From contig NZ_CP046232.1 of assembly GCF_012563325.1 (NCBI RefSeq), positions 312,321 to 376,320 on the forward strand: a stretch of DNA of 64,000 bases. Reading direction: 5' to 3'. The position numbers and the translations under genes were made by a program. Of this stretch, positions 7,822 through 16,394 are shown in pieces. The notes below the pieces were generated by a model, which was not told the origin of the DNA, searched no databases, and saw only the letters and a program-made list of their open reading frames with translations. Positions within the stretch are counted from its first letter, which is position 1. Each line of letters begins with the position of its first letter. The DNA is from Enterobacteriaceae endosymbiont of Plateumaris braccata. Lineage in GTDB: Bacteria > Pseudomonadota > Gammaproteobacteria > Enterobacterales > Enterobacteriaceae.

Positions 7822-9477
7822 TTATTCGCATTTTGCCGCTTTAAAAGCTTCTGTCATAGCATTATCAAAAGATGATTCTTTTTTATTTTTCTTAAAAATT
7901 TTTTTTTCTACTTCTTTAATTTTTAAAGTAAGATTTACTAATCTATTTTTTCTATCAATATTAATTATTTTACCTTCAATACTATTGTTTTCCTTAAAAT
8001 ATTTCATAAAATTTTCAATTTTACAATTTACTTGATCAGATAATTTTATATTACCTAATATACCATCTGAAAATTTTATAGTTATTATTTTAGGATCAAC
8101 ATTAGTAATAATACCATTAATAATATAACCTTTTTTTTGTGCTATAATATAATTATTTAATGGATCATCTTTTAATTGTTTAATCCCTAAAGATATTCTT
8201 TCTCTTTCAGAGTCTACTTGAAGAACTACAGCTGTAATTTCGTTCCCTTTTTTATAATTATGTACTTCTTCTTCACCATTATTAATCCAAGACAAATCAG
8301 ATAAATGAACTAAACCATCAATACCTCCACTTAAACCAATAAAAATACCAAAATCTGTTATAGATTTTATCTTACCTTTAACTTTATCTCCTTTATGATG
8401 GTTTTTTGAAAACTCTAGCCATGGATTAATAGTACATTGTTTTAGTCCTAAAGAAATTCTTCTTCTTTCTTCATCAATATCTAATACCATAACTTCTACT
8501 TTATCATTAACATTCACTACTTTTGAAGGATGAATATTTTTATTAGTCCAATCCATTTCAGATATATGTACTAATCCTTCAACTCCTTCTTCTATTTCAA
8601 CAAAACATCCATAGTCTGTTAAATTAGTTACTCTTCCTAATGCTTTTTGATTTTCAGGATAACGTTGAGAAATAGATATCCAAGGATCTTCTCCTAATTG
8701 TTTTAATCCTAATGAAACCCTAATTTTTTCTCTATCAAATTTTAATACTTTTACAAAAATTTCTTCCCCTATATTAACAATTTCGCTAGGATGTTTTACT
8801 CTTTTCCATGCCATATCAGTAATATGCAATAATCCATCAACTCCACCTAAATCTACAAACGCACCATAATCAGTAAGATTTTTAACTAATCCTTTAATTT
8901 TTATACCTTCATGTAAATTATCTAATAATTGATTTCTTTCAGCACTATTTTCAGATTCTATTACTGCTTTTCTAGAAACAACTACGTTATTACGTTTCTG
9001 ATCTAATTTAATAACTTTAAAATCTAATTCTTTCCCTTCTAAATGAAAAGTATCTCTTATTGGTCTAATATCGACTAAAGAACCAGGTAAAAAAGCTCTA
9101 ATTCCATTTAAATCAACAGTAAAACCTCCTTTGACTTTACCAGTAATAATACCAGTAATGTTACTAATATTATTATATGATTTTTCTAATATTAACCATG
9201 ATTCATGTCTTTTAGCTTTTTCTCTAGATAATATAGTTTCTCCAAATCCATCTTCTATAGCATCTAATGCAACATCTATTTTATCTCCTATTTTAATTTC
9301 AATATTACCTTGAGAATTTTTAAATTGTTCTATAGGAATATAAGATTCTGATTTTAAACCAGCATCTACCAATACCATATCTTTTTCAATAGAAATTATA
9401 ATTCCAGTAATTATAGAACCTATATTAATATTACTTTTTAAAGATTTTTCAAATAATTGAGCAAAACATTCAGTCAT
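7822..9477 (-). CDS. rpsA: 30S ribosomal protein S1
   Basis: S1 helps the 30S subunit unfold and bind mRNA. The 551-residue protein (557 in E. coli) has the usual six S1 repeats; [22 protein letters not shown] and [14 protein letters not shown] mark the central ones. The C-terminal repeats are more diverged. The start has no Shine-Dalgarno, the sequence before ATG being GTTATCAAT. That agrees with E. coli rpsA, whose start region also lacks one and is controlled by S1. cmk, normally just upstream, is missing. Confidence 0.97.
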   Translation of the reverse strand: MTECFAQLFEKSLKSNINIGSIITGIIISIEKDMVLVDAGLKSESYIPIEQFKNSQGNIEIKIGDKIDVALDAIEDGFGETILSREKAKRHESWLILEKSYNNISNITGIITGKVKGGFTVDLNGIRAFLPGSLVDIRPIRDTFHLEGKELDFKVIKLDQKRNNVVVSRKAVIESENSAERNQLLDNLHEGIKIKGLVKNLTDYGAFVDLGGVDGLLHITDMAWKRVKHPSEIVNIGEEIFVKVLKFDREKIRVSLGLKQLGEDPWISISQRYPENQKALGRVTNLTDYGCFVEIEEGVEGLVHISEMDWTNKNIHPSKVVNVNDKVEVMVLDIDEERRRISLGLKQCTINPWLEFSKNHHKGDKVKGKIKSITDFGIFIGLSGGIDGLVHLSDLSWINNGEEEVHNYKKGNEITAVVLQVDSERERISLGIKQLKDDPLNNYIIAQKKGYIINGIITNVDPKIITIKFSDGILGNIKLSDQVNCKIENFMKYFKENNSIEGKIINIDRKNRLVNLTLKIKEVEKKIFKKNKKESSFDNAMTEAFKAAKCE

Positions 9478-9731
9478 ATTGATAACTTTAACTATATAAA
9501 ATAAATATCCACTTAAATCCTATTAAGTATTATTTTTTTAAAAAACTCATATAATCCATATTATGAGAAGTTAATTAGAATTATAGAAAAAAATATTAAA
9601 ATATATTATATATATTTATATATTTATTTAAATCTAACATTAATATTATTTAACTGCAACTATACATATAATGATTAATTTGTAATTTAATTTTTTTAAT
9701 TATATGAGTAAGAAATGTTCTAAATTATTAT

Positions 9732-11021
9732 TTAATAATAACTAATTTTTTTAAAATCTTCAAAATAATTAGGATATGTTTTACTAATACAATTAGGATT
9801 GATAATACTTACTGGTTTATTAGATAGTGATAATAACGAAAAACACATTGCTATTCTGTGATCATTATAAGTTTCAATGATAGTACTTTGTATATTTTTT
9901 GGAGGAATTATAGTAATAAAATCTTGACCTTCTATTATAAAAGCTCCAGTTTTACGTAATTCGGTAACCATAGCAGAAATACGATCAGTTTCTTTAACAC
10001 GCCAATTGTAAATATTTTTAATAGTAGTTATACCATTAGCAAACAAGCTAGTTACTGCTATAGTCATAGCGGCATCAGGAATATGATTCATATCCATATT
10101 AATAGAATTTAATTGATTACGAGAACAAGAAATATAATTTTTTCCATTATGTATTTTTGCGCCCATATATTTTAGTACATCAATAAATTTAATATCTCCT
10201 TGGATACTTTTTTTATTAATATTAATTAATTTAATTTTTCCTCCTTTAATAGCAGCTGCTGCTAAAAAATAAGAAGCAGATGATGCATCTCCTTCAATTA
10301 TATATTCTCCAGGAGAAAAATAATTTTGGTTACCATTAATAATAAAATTATTATAATTATTATTATATACAGTTACACCAAAAATTTTCATTAATTTAAT
10401 TGTTACATCAATATATGGTTTAGAAACTAAAGTATTTTTTATAAAAATTGATGTATTTATTTTTAATAAAGGACTAATCATTAATAATGATGTTAAAAAT
10501 TGACTAGATATTGATCCATCTATCTCAATATTATTTATTCCAGTAAAACCTCCTTTTAAATGAATAGGAGGATAATTTTTATTATTTAAATATTCTATTT
10601 TAGCACCACCCATACGTAAAGATTCAACAAGATGTCCAATGGGTCTTTCTAACATACGGGGTTCACCAGTTAATGTAATATTACAATTTTTATTTAAAGA
10701 TAAAAGAGCAGTTAATGGTCTTATAACTGTTCCTGCATTTCCTAAAAACAATGTTAATTTTTTATTACATTTGAAAAATTCATTATTTCCTATAATATCA
10801 CAAATAGTATTATTACTAGATAAGTAATATTTAATACCTAATAATTTTAATGCATTAAGCATATAATTAATATCATCACTATTTAATAAATTAATTAATC
10901 TAGTGTGTCCTTTTGATAATGCAGATAATAATAATGCCCTATTAGAAATACTTTTGGATCCTGGCAATTGAATACAACCATTAATTTTATTAATAGGATT
11001 TAAAGTTAAAATATTTTTCAT
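9732..11021 (-). CDS. aroA: 3-phosphoshikimate 1-carboxyvinyltransferase (EPSP synthase)
   Basis: The sixth step of the shikimate pathway, joining PEP to shikimate-3-phosphate. It has 429 residues (427 in E. coli). Visible active-site motifs are [12 protein letters not shown] with Lys23, Ser24 and Arg28, [10 protein letters not shown] at 94-103, the GSISSQF segment, and the C-terminal NDHRIAM. Glycine in GNAGT is kept, the normal sensitive-type sequence. It follows serC with a 45-bp gap, the conserved serC-aroA pair. It implies that chorismate, hence aromatics or folate and quinone precursors, may be made. Confidence 0.97.
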   Translation of the reverse strand: MKNILTLNPINKINGCIQLPGSKSISNRALLLSALSKGHTRLINLLNSDDINYMLNALKLLGIKYYLSSNNTICDIIGNNEFFKCNKKLTLFLGNAGTVIRPLTALLSLNKNCNITLTGEPRMLERPIGHLVESLRMGGAKIEYLNNKNYPPIHLKGGFTGINNIEIDGSISSQFLTSLLMISPLLKINTSIFIKNTLVSKPYIDVTIKLMKIFGVTVYNNNYNNFIINGNQNYFSPGEYIIEGDASSASYFLAAAAIKGGKIKLININKKSIQGDIKFIDVLKYMGAKIHNGKNYISCSRNQLNSINMDMNHIPDAAMTIAVTSLFANGITTIKNIYNWRVKETDRISAMVTELRKTGAFIIEGQDFITIIPPKNIQSTIIETYNDHRIAMCFSLLSLSNKPVSIINPNCISKTYPNYFEDFKKISYY

Positions 11022-11066
11022 AATAAATTATTCTTTTTATAGAAAATTATATTGTTATTAATATTT

Positions 11067-12158
11067 TTATGTATATTTTTTTTCAAAATTATTCATAAAT
11101 TTTATTAATGCTTGTACCCCTTCTAGGGGCATAGCATTGTATATTGAAGCTCTTATACCACCTATGACACTATGTCCTTTAAGAAAATATAATCCTTGTT
11201 TTTCTGCTTCTTGTAAAAATATATTTTCTATATTTTTTTTATTAATTTTAAAAACAATATTTGTTAGAGATCTATTTTTAATAGATATGTTATTTATATA
11301 TATTTTACTATTATCTATAGTAGAATATAATAATTTTGCTTTTTTTTGATTTACTTTACTAATATATTTTATTCCTCCTTTTTTTTTTAACCATTTGACA
11401 ACTAAACTAGATAAATATAATGAAAATGTTGGTGGTGTATTATACATTGAATTATTATCAGAAATAATTTTATAATTTAAAACAGATGGTAGTTCTTTAC
11501 GATAACTATTTTTAATAATTAAATCATCTCTAATTATTACAATAGTTAATCCAGACGGACCAACATTTTTTTGAGTACTAGCATATATTATCCCATAATT
11601 TGCTATATTAATTTTTTTTGTAAGTATAGTAGAAGATAAGTCTGCAACAACAATTGTATTTTTAAGATTAGGATCTTCATTGATAGCTATACCTTCTATA
11701 GTTTCATTAGAACAATAATGAACATATATTGATTTATTATCTAATACCCATTCATTAATGGGTTTTATATATAAAATATTATTAATTATTTTTCTAACAT
11801 GAATAATATTAGGTTTACAATATTTTTTGGCTTCTTCCATTGCTTTATAAGACCAATAACCAATATTTACATAATCAGCTTTTTGATTATAATTAAGTAA
11901 ATTCATTGGAATAGCAGAAAATTGTGTTCTTGCTCCTCCTTGAAAAAATAATATTTTATATGTATTAGGTATATTCATTAATATACGTAAATTATTTTCA
12001 AATTCTTCAACTAAATTTATAAAATATTTACTACGATGACTAATTTCCATGACTGAAAAATTTAAATTATTCCAATTAATTAATTCATTTTGTGCTTTTA
12101 ATAATACTTGATGAGGTAAAATTGCTGGACCTGGACTAAAATTGAATATTTTTTTCAT
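11067..12158 (-). CDS. serC: Phosphoserine / phosphohydroxythreonine aminotransferase
   Basis: A PLP-dependent class V aminotransferase serving both serine synthesis and the pyridoxal phosphate pathway (the PdxF role). It has 363 residues (362 in E. coli), with FSPGPAILP at the start, FQGGARTQF near 72-80 and the Schiff-base lysine at 197 in STQKNVG. It is the first gene of serC-aroA. In vitamin-providing symbionts serC is often kept for B6 even when serine synthesis is lost; serA and serB would have to be sought elsewhere. Confidence 0.96.
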   Translation of the reverse strand: MKKIFNFSPGPAILPHQVLLKAQNELINWNNLNFSVMEISHRSKYFINLVEEFENNLRILMNIPNTYKILFFQGGARTQFSAIPMNLLNYNQKADYVNIGYWSYKAMEEAKKYCKPNIIHVRKIINNILYIKPINEWVLDNKSIYVHYCSNETIEGIAINEDPNLKNTIVVADLSSTILTKKINIANYGIIYASTQKNVGPSGLTIVIIRDDLIIKNSYRKELPSVLNYKIISDNNSMYNTPPTFSLYLSSLVVKWLKKKGGIKYISKVNQKKAKLLYSTIDNSKIYINNISIKNRSLTNIVFKINKKNIENIFLQEAEKQGLYFLKGHSVIGGIRASIYNAMPLEGVQALIKFMNNFEKKYT

Positions 12159-12230
12159 TAATAATATCCATAAAATTTAATATTGTTAATATATATATTA
12201 TATTTAAATAATATTTTTTAGGTATATTTT

Positions 12231-13337
12231 TTAGGTATAATTTTTTTTATGAGTATAAATGGACATTATAATACCAAAACTAGCAAAAACAACTATAAGA
12301 GAAGAACCACCATAACTAAATAAAGGTAAAGGTATACCAACAACAGGTAATAAACCACTAACCATACCAATATTAACAAAAATATAAAAAAATAATGACG
12401 ACATTATACCACTAATTATAATTTTTCCAAAAAAATTTTCTGCTTTTAAAGCTAAAGTCATTCCTCTAAATATTAATATTGTATATAAAATTATTAATAA
12501 TACCACTCCTATAAATCCAAATTCTTCTGCTAAAACAGCAAAGATAAAATCTGTATATTTTTCTGGTAAAAAATTTAATTGATTCTGAGTGCCATTTAAC
12601 CATCCTTTACCTATCAATCCGCCTGATCCAATAGCTATTTTAGACTGAATAATATGATATCCTTTATTTAATGGATCACTTTCAGGATGAAATAACATTA
12701 AAATTCTTTCTTTTTGATATTCATGAATAAATCCAAACCATAACACAGGCATGAATAATAATATTATTAATAAATTATTAATAATAATTTTCCATGACAA
12801 ACCTGATAAGAATAAAATACACAATCCAGAAATAAAAATTAAAACACCATTTCCTAAATCAGGTTCATTAATTACTAAGATAGTAGGAATAATAATTAAA
12901 ACCATTATTTGAAAGTATGTTTTTAGAGACATAGGATGAATACTTTTATTTATTATTTTAGCTAAAACTAAAGGCATGGCTATTTTTATTATTTCTGATG
13001 GCTGAAATTTTATAAATCCTAAATCTAACCATCTTTGTGCACCTTTACTAACATGTCCTATGATATACACAATTATTAATGAAAAAATACAAAAAAAATA
13101 TAATATAAATGCATATTTCTCATAATACTTTGGAGGTATTTGAGTAAATATTACCATTATAATAAATCCTAATAATATTTGTATTAATTTGTTTTGAAAT
13201 ATATACTCATTTCCTCCAGTAGCACTCCATGTAACTATAATACTTAAAGATAAAATTAACATAATACATATTAATAATATTATATCAATATGTAATTTTG
13301 TAACAAAAAAATTATTAAAAAATTTTTTATTTTTCAT
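12231..13337 (-). CDS. mrdB: RodA, SEDS peptidoglycan glycosyltransferase
   Basis: A polytopic SEDS protein that polymerises glycan strands with PBP2 during cell elongation. It has 368 residues (370 in E. coli) and about ten hydrophobic segments. Conserved pieces are WSATGG near the N-terminus, KGAQRWLDLG followed by FQPSEI, NEPDLGNG, and the C-terminal PLPLFSYGGSS. It follows mrdA by 21 bp, so the PBP2-RodA pair is co-transcribed. The rod-shape elongation system therefore appears intact; rlpA and dacA, downstream in E. coli, are missing. Confidence 0.96.
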   Translation of the reverse strand: MKNKKFFNNFFVTKLHIDIILLICIMLILSLSIIVTWSATGGNEYIFQNKLIQILLGFIIMVIFTQIPPKYYEKYAFILYFFCIFSLIIVYIIGHVSKGAQRWLDLGFIKFQPSEIIKIAMPLVLAKIINKSIHPMSLKTYFQIMVLIIIPTILVINEPDLGNGVLIFISGLCILFLSGLSWKIIINNLLIILLFMPVLWFGFIHEYQKERILMLFHPESDPLNKGYHIIQSKIAIGSGGLIGKGWLNGTQNQLNFLPEKYTDFIFAVLAEEFGFIGVVLLIILYTILIFRGMTLALKAENFFGKIIISGIMSSLFFYIFVNIGMVSGLLPVVGIPLPLFSYGGSSLIVVFASFGIIMSIYTHKKNYT

Positions 13338-13358
13338 ATTTTCATTTTTATAAATATA

Positions 13359-15224
13359 TTATTTTTTTAAAAAATCTTTATCATGTGAAAAAATATAATC
13401 AAAAATTTTTCTCATAATATCTCCTATTACTAAATCTTTGTTATTTTCAATAATAATTACAATAGCTATTTGCGGATTTTTATAAGGAGTATAAGCTATC
13501 ATAAGTTTATGATCCCTTAAATTATCTTTTATTACATGAATATTAGATTTTTTTTTATTATTTAAATTATAGACTTGTGCTGTACCAGATTTAGCTGCTA
13601 TTATATATTTTGCAAATGATAAATTTTTATAGGCAGTACCATTTTTATGATTAGCTACTCCATACATTCCTCTTTTTACTAATTTCCAATATTGACTAGA
13701 TACATTTTTAATTGAAGTATAATGTTTAGATTTAAAAGGATAATATTTATCATTTATTTTTATCTGTTTCAAAATATGAGGTTGTTTTACAATTCCATTA
13801 TTAATTAATATTATTAATGCTTTAGCTATTTGTATAGGTGTTGTATACCAATAACTCTGTCCTATACCTACTGATATAGTGTCTCCTACATACCAAGAAT
13901 CTTGTCTATTGTTTAACTTCCATTGTTTTGTTGGTAAATTACCTAATTTTTCATGAGCTAAATCAACATCTGTAAGTTCTCCATAACCAAATTTTTTCAT
14001 CCAATGATGTATTTTATTAATTCCCATATTAAAAGCTATTTGATAAAAAAAAGTATCAGCAGATTCTTCTAATGATTTAATAAGATCTAAATAACCATGT
14101 CCTGTTTTTTTCCAATCTTTATAACGTTTATGATATTTTGGTATTTCCCACCATCCAGGATCAAAAATAATAGTTTTTTCATCTATTAATCCTAATTGCA
14201 AAGCAGCTATAGACATATATGGTTTAACTGTTGATGCCGGTGGATATATTCCTTGAATAGCACGATTAATAAATGGTTTATTTTTATTTTTTAATAAATG
14301 ATTTAAAACGTTGTAAGTAATTTTACGTGAAAATAAATTTGGATTAAAACTTGGTGTAGAAACTATAGCTAAAATACTACCATCTTTAGAATTTAAAACA
14401 ATAAGAGCAGAACGCACATTATGAGGTATTAATGATGTAATATATCTTTGTAATTTAATATCTATAGTTAAAAAAATATCATAACCTGCATACGGATTTT
14501 TTTGAGAAATTTGACTTATAATATGTCTTCTATTATCTACTTCTACTTTTTTATATCCAGTAATACCATGTAAAACGTTTTCATAATATTTTTCAACTCC
14601 AGATTTACCGATATTTTGACTATAAATATAGTTTTTTCTTTGTTTTTCTTTTATTAATTTACGTAAATCTTCAACACTAATTCCTGACATATATCCAAGA
14701 AAATGAGCACATATTCTACTATAAGGATAAAATCTTTTTTCATAAGATTGTAAAAAAAAACCTGAAAGTTTATATTTATTTAAAAAAAATCTTGCTACTT
14801 CAATATCAGTTAAATTTGATTTTACAATTATTGGATGAATTGTATCTTTTTGTAATCTTTTTAAAAAAAACTTAATATTTTTATCAGATATATGTATTAT
14901 AGATCGTATCGTTATTATTTTTTTTACAACATCTTTATTTTGAAAAGGTAGAAAAGCTAGTTTATAATAAGTTTTATTCATAGCTAATAATATTCCGTTT
15001 CTATCATAAATTAATCCTCTCGTAGGTTCTAAAGGTAATAATTTAACATAATTTTTTTTAGCTTTTCTTTCATAAAAATTAAATTTTGTTATTTGTAAAT
15101 TATATAAATTAAATAATAAAACAGATAAAAGTAATATAATAATTATTAGTAATAATATAATTCTTCGAAAAAATTTTTGAGTTTTTTTAATATTATTTTG
15201 AATAATATTAGAATCTAATGTCAT
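13359..15224 (-). CDS. mrdA: Penicillin-binding protein 2, peptidoglycan transpeptidase
   Basis: An elongasome DD-transpeptidase anchored in the inner membrane. It has 621 residues (633 in E. coli), with a transmembrane helix at about 20-42, a pedestal domain with TRGLIYDRNG near 68, and catalytic motifs SxxK at 331-334 (PASTVKPY), SAD at 388-390 and KSG at 545-547. These are the same variants as E. coli PBP2. It precedes rodA by 21 bp. The E. coli genes nadD, rsfS and rlmH between holA and mrdA are absent here. Confidence 0.97.
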   Translation of the reverse strand: MTLDSNIIQNNIKKTQKFFRRIILLLIIIILLLSVLLFNLYNLQITKFNFYERKAKKNYVKLLPLEPTRGLIYDRNGILLAMNKTYYKLAFLPFQNKDVVKKIITIRSIIHISDKNIKFFLKRLQKDTIHPIIVKSNLTDIEVARFFLNKYKLSGFFLQSYEKRFYPYSRICAHFLGYMSGISVEDLRKLIKEKQRKNYIYSQNIGKSGVEKYYENVLHGITGYKKVEVDNRRHIISQISQKNPYAGYDIFLTIDIKLQRYITSLIPHNVRSALIVLNSKDGSILAIVSTPSFNPNLFSRKITYNVLNHLLKNKNKPFINRAIQGIYPPASTVKPYMSIAALQLGLIDEKTIIFDPGWWEIPKYHKRYKDWKKTGHGYLDLIKSLEESADTFFYQIAFNMGINKIHHWMKKFGYGELTDVDLAHEKLGNLPTKQWKLNNRQDSWYVGDTISVGIGQSYWYTTPIQIAKALIILINNGIVKQPHILKQIKINDKYYPFKSKHYTSIKNVSSQYWKLVKRGMYGVANHKNGTAYKNLSFAKYIIAAKSGTAQVYNLNNKKKSNIHVIKDNLRDHKLMIAYTPYKNPQIAIVIIIENNKDLVIGDIMRKIFDYIFSHDKDFLKK

Positions 15225-15282
15225 TATATAATTATTTCCTTTTTTAAATAAAAAAACTAAAATTTATAATTAATAATTATTT

Positions 15283-16299
15283 TTATAAAAATAACAAAAT
15301 TAATTTTTCTAAATCTATCCAAAAATATTTTTTTATATAATCATTAATTATAAATGATTTTATATTTATTTCTATTTCTAATAATAATTTAATTGACAAA
15401 TATAATTGATTGTGAGTAATTTTTTTTAAAATTTTTTTTATAATAAAATATCTATTTTTAGGTATTAAAGATTTTTTTAATAAATAATAAAAATTATCTT
15501 TATTCATATTTCTTTTTAAGATTAAAAGTAAAAAAATATTTTTTTCTATTTTAGATAATATTAAATAAGGACTTATTTCTTCATATTTTAATTTTTTTAT
15601 TATATTAATACTATGTTGTGTTTTTTCTAAAAATATTAAATCAATTAAATCATAATATTTTATAAATAAAAAATTATTTGTAATATCTAAAATAAATTTT
15701 ACATTAATATTACTTTTTTTAGGATATAATAAAGATATATCCTTAAGTGTTTGATATAAAAACGTTAAATTATCTTCATATAAATAACACAATAATTTAC
15801 AACAAGAATGATTTAATAATAAATTTAATTTTTTAATTTCAATAAATAACCAATTAATTAATTGAATATTATTTAGTTTATTACATATTCCTAAAAAAAT
15901 ACATTGATTATTGATGATTTTAAATATAAAACTAGAAGAAATAGCAATATCTGTATGAATTTCTAAAATAAGAATAATATCGATATTAATAATTTTAAAA
16001 AGATTAATTATTTTTTTTTTACAATTAATAAATATTTTTTTATCAAGAAAAATAAAATTTATTATTTCATTTTTATAAAAAATATTTCTTTCTAAAAACT
16101 TATGAAAAATATTATTCCATTCAGTATTATTATCTATAATAATAGAATTATATTCTATAAAACCTAATGTTTTCATTTTATTACGTAATGTAATAATAGT
16201 TTTTTTTATAAAAAAAGGTTCATTACCAGCTAATATATAGCAATTATATTTATTTTGATAAATCTCAATATCTATATTTTTTATTAAAATTTGATTCAT
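15283..16299 (-). CDS. holA: DNA polymerase III delta subunit
   Basis: The clamp-loader wrench that opens the beta ring. It has 338 residues (343 in E. coli). Sequence similarity is weak, but the N-terminal YILAGNEPFFIKKT matches the family's G-(D/E)-(E/D)-P-F motif, and the position between leuS and mrdA is the conserved E. coli site. Composition is extreme (isoleucine, lysine, asparagine and leucine) with several T runs of 8-10 bases. lptE, between leuS and holA in E. coli, is missing. It would act with the gamma-only DnaX encoded at 62782. Confidence 0.85.
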   Translation of the reverse strand: MNQILIKNIDIEIYQNKYNCYILAGNEPFFIKKTIITLRNKMKTLGFIEYNSIIIDNNTEWNNIFHKFLERNIFYKNEIINFIFLDKKIFINCKKKIINLFKIINIDIILILEIHTDIAISSSFIFKIINNQCIFLGICNKLNNIQLINWLFIEIKKLNLLLNHSCCKLLCYLYEDNLTFLYQTLKDISLLYPKKSNINVKFILDITNNFLFIKYYDLIDLIFLEKTQHSINIIKKLKYEEISPYLILSKIEKNIFLLLILKRNMNKDNFYYLLKKSLIPKNRYFIIKKILKKITHNQLYLSIKLLLEIEINIKSFIINDYIKKYFWIDLEKLILLFL

Positions 16300-16394
16300 A
16301 AAAAATATTATTTATTATTTTAAAAATTGAATAATTCTAATTATTTTAATAATATCATTAATAAAAAAATATAACAAAAAATATTATTAATATT

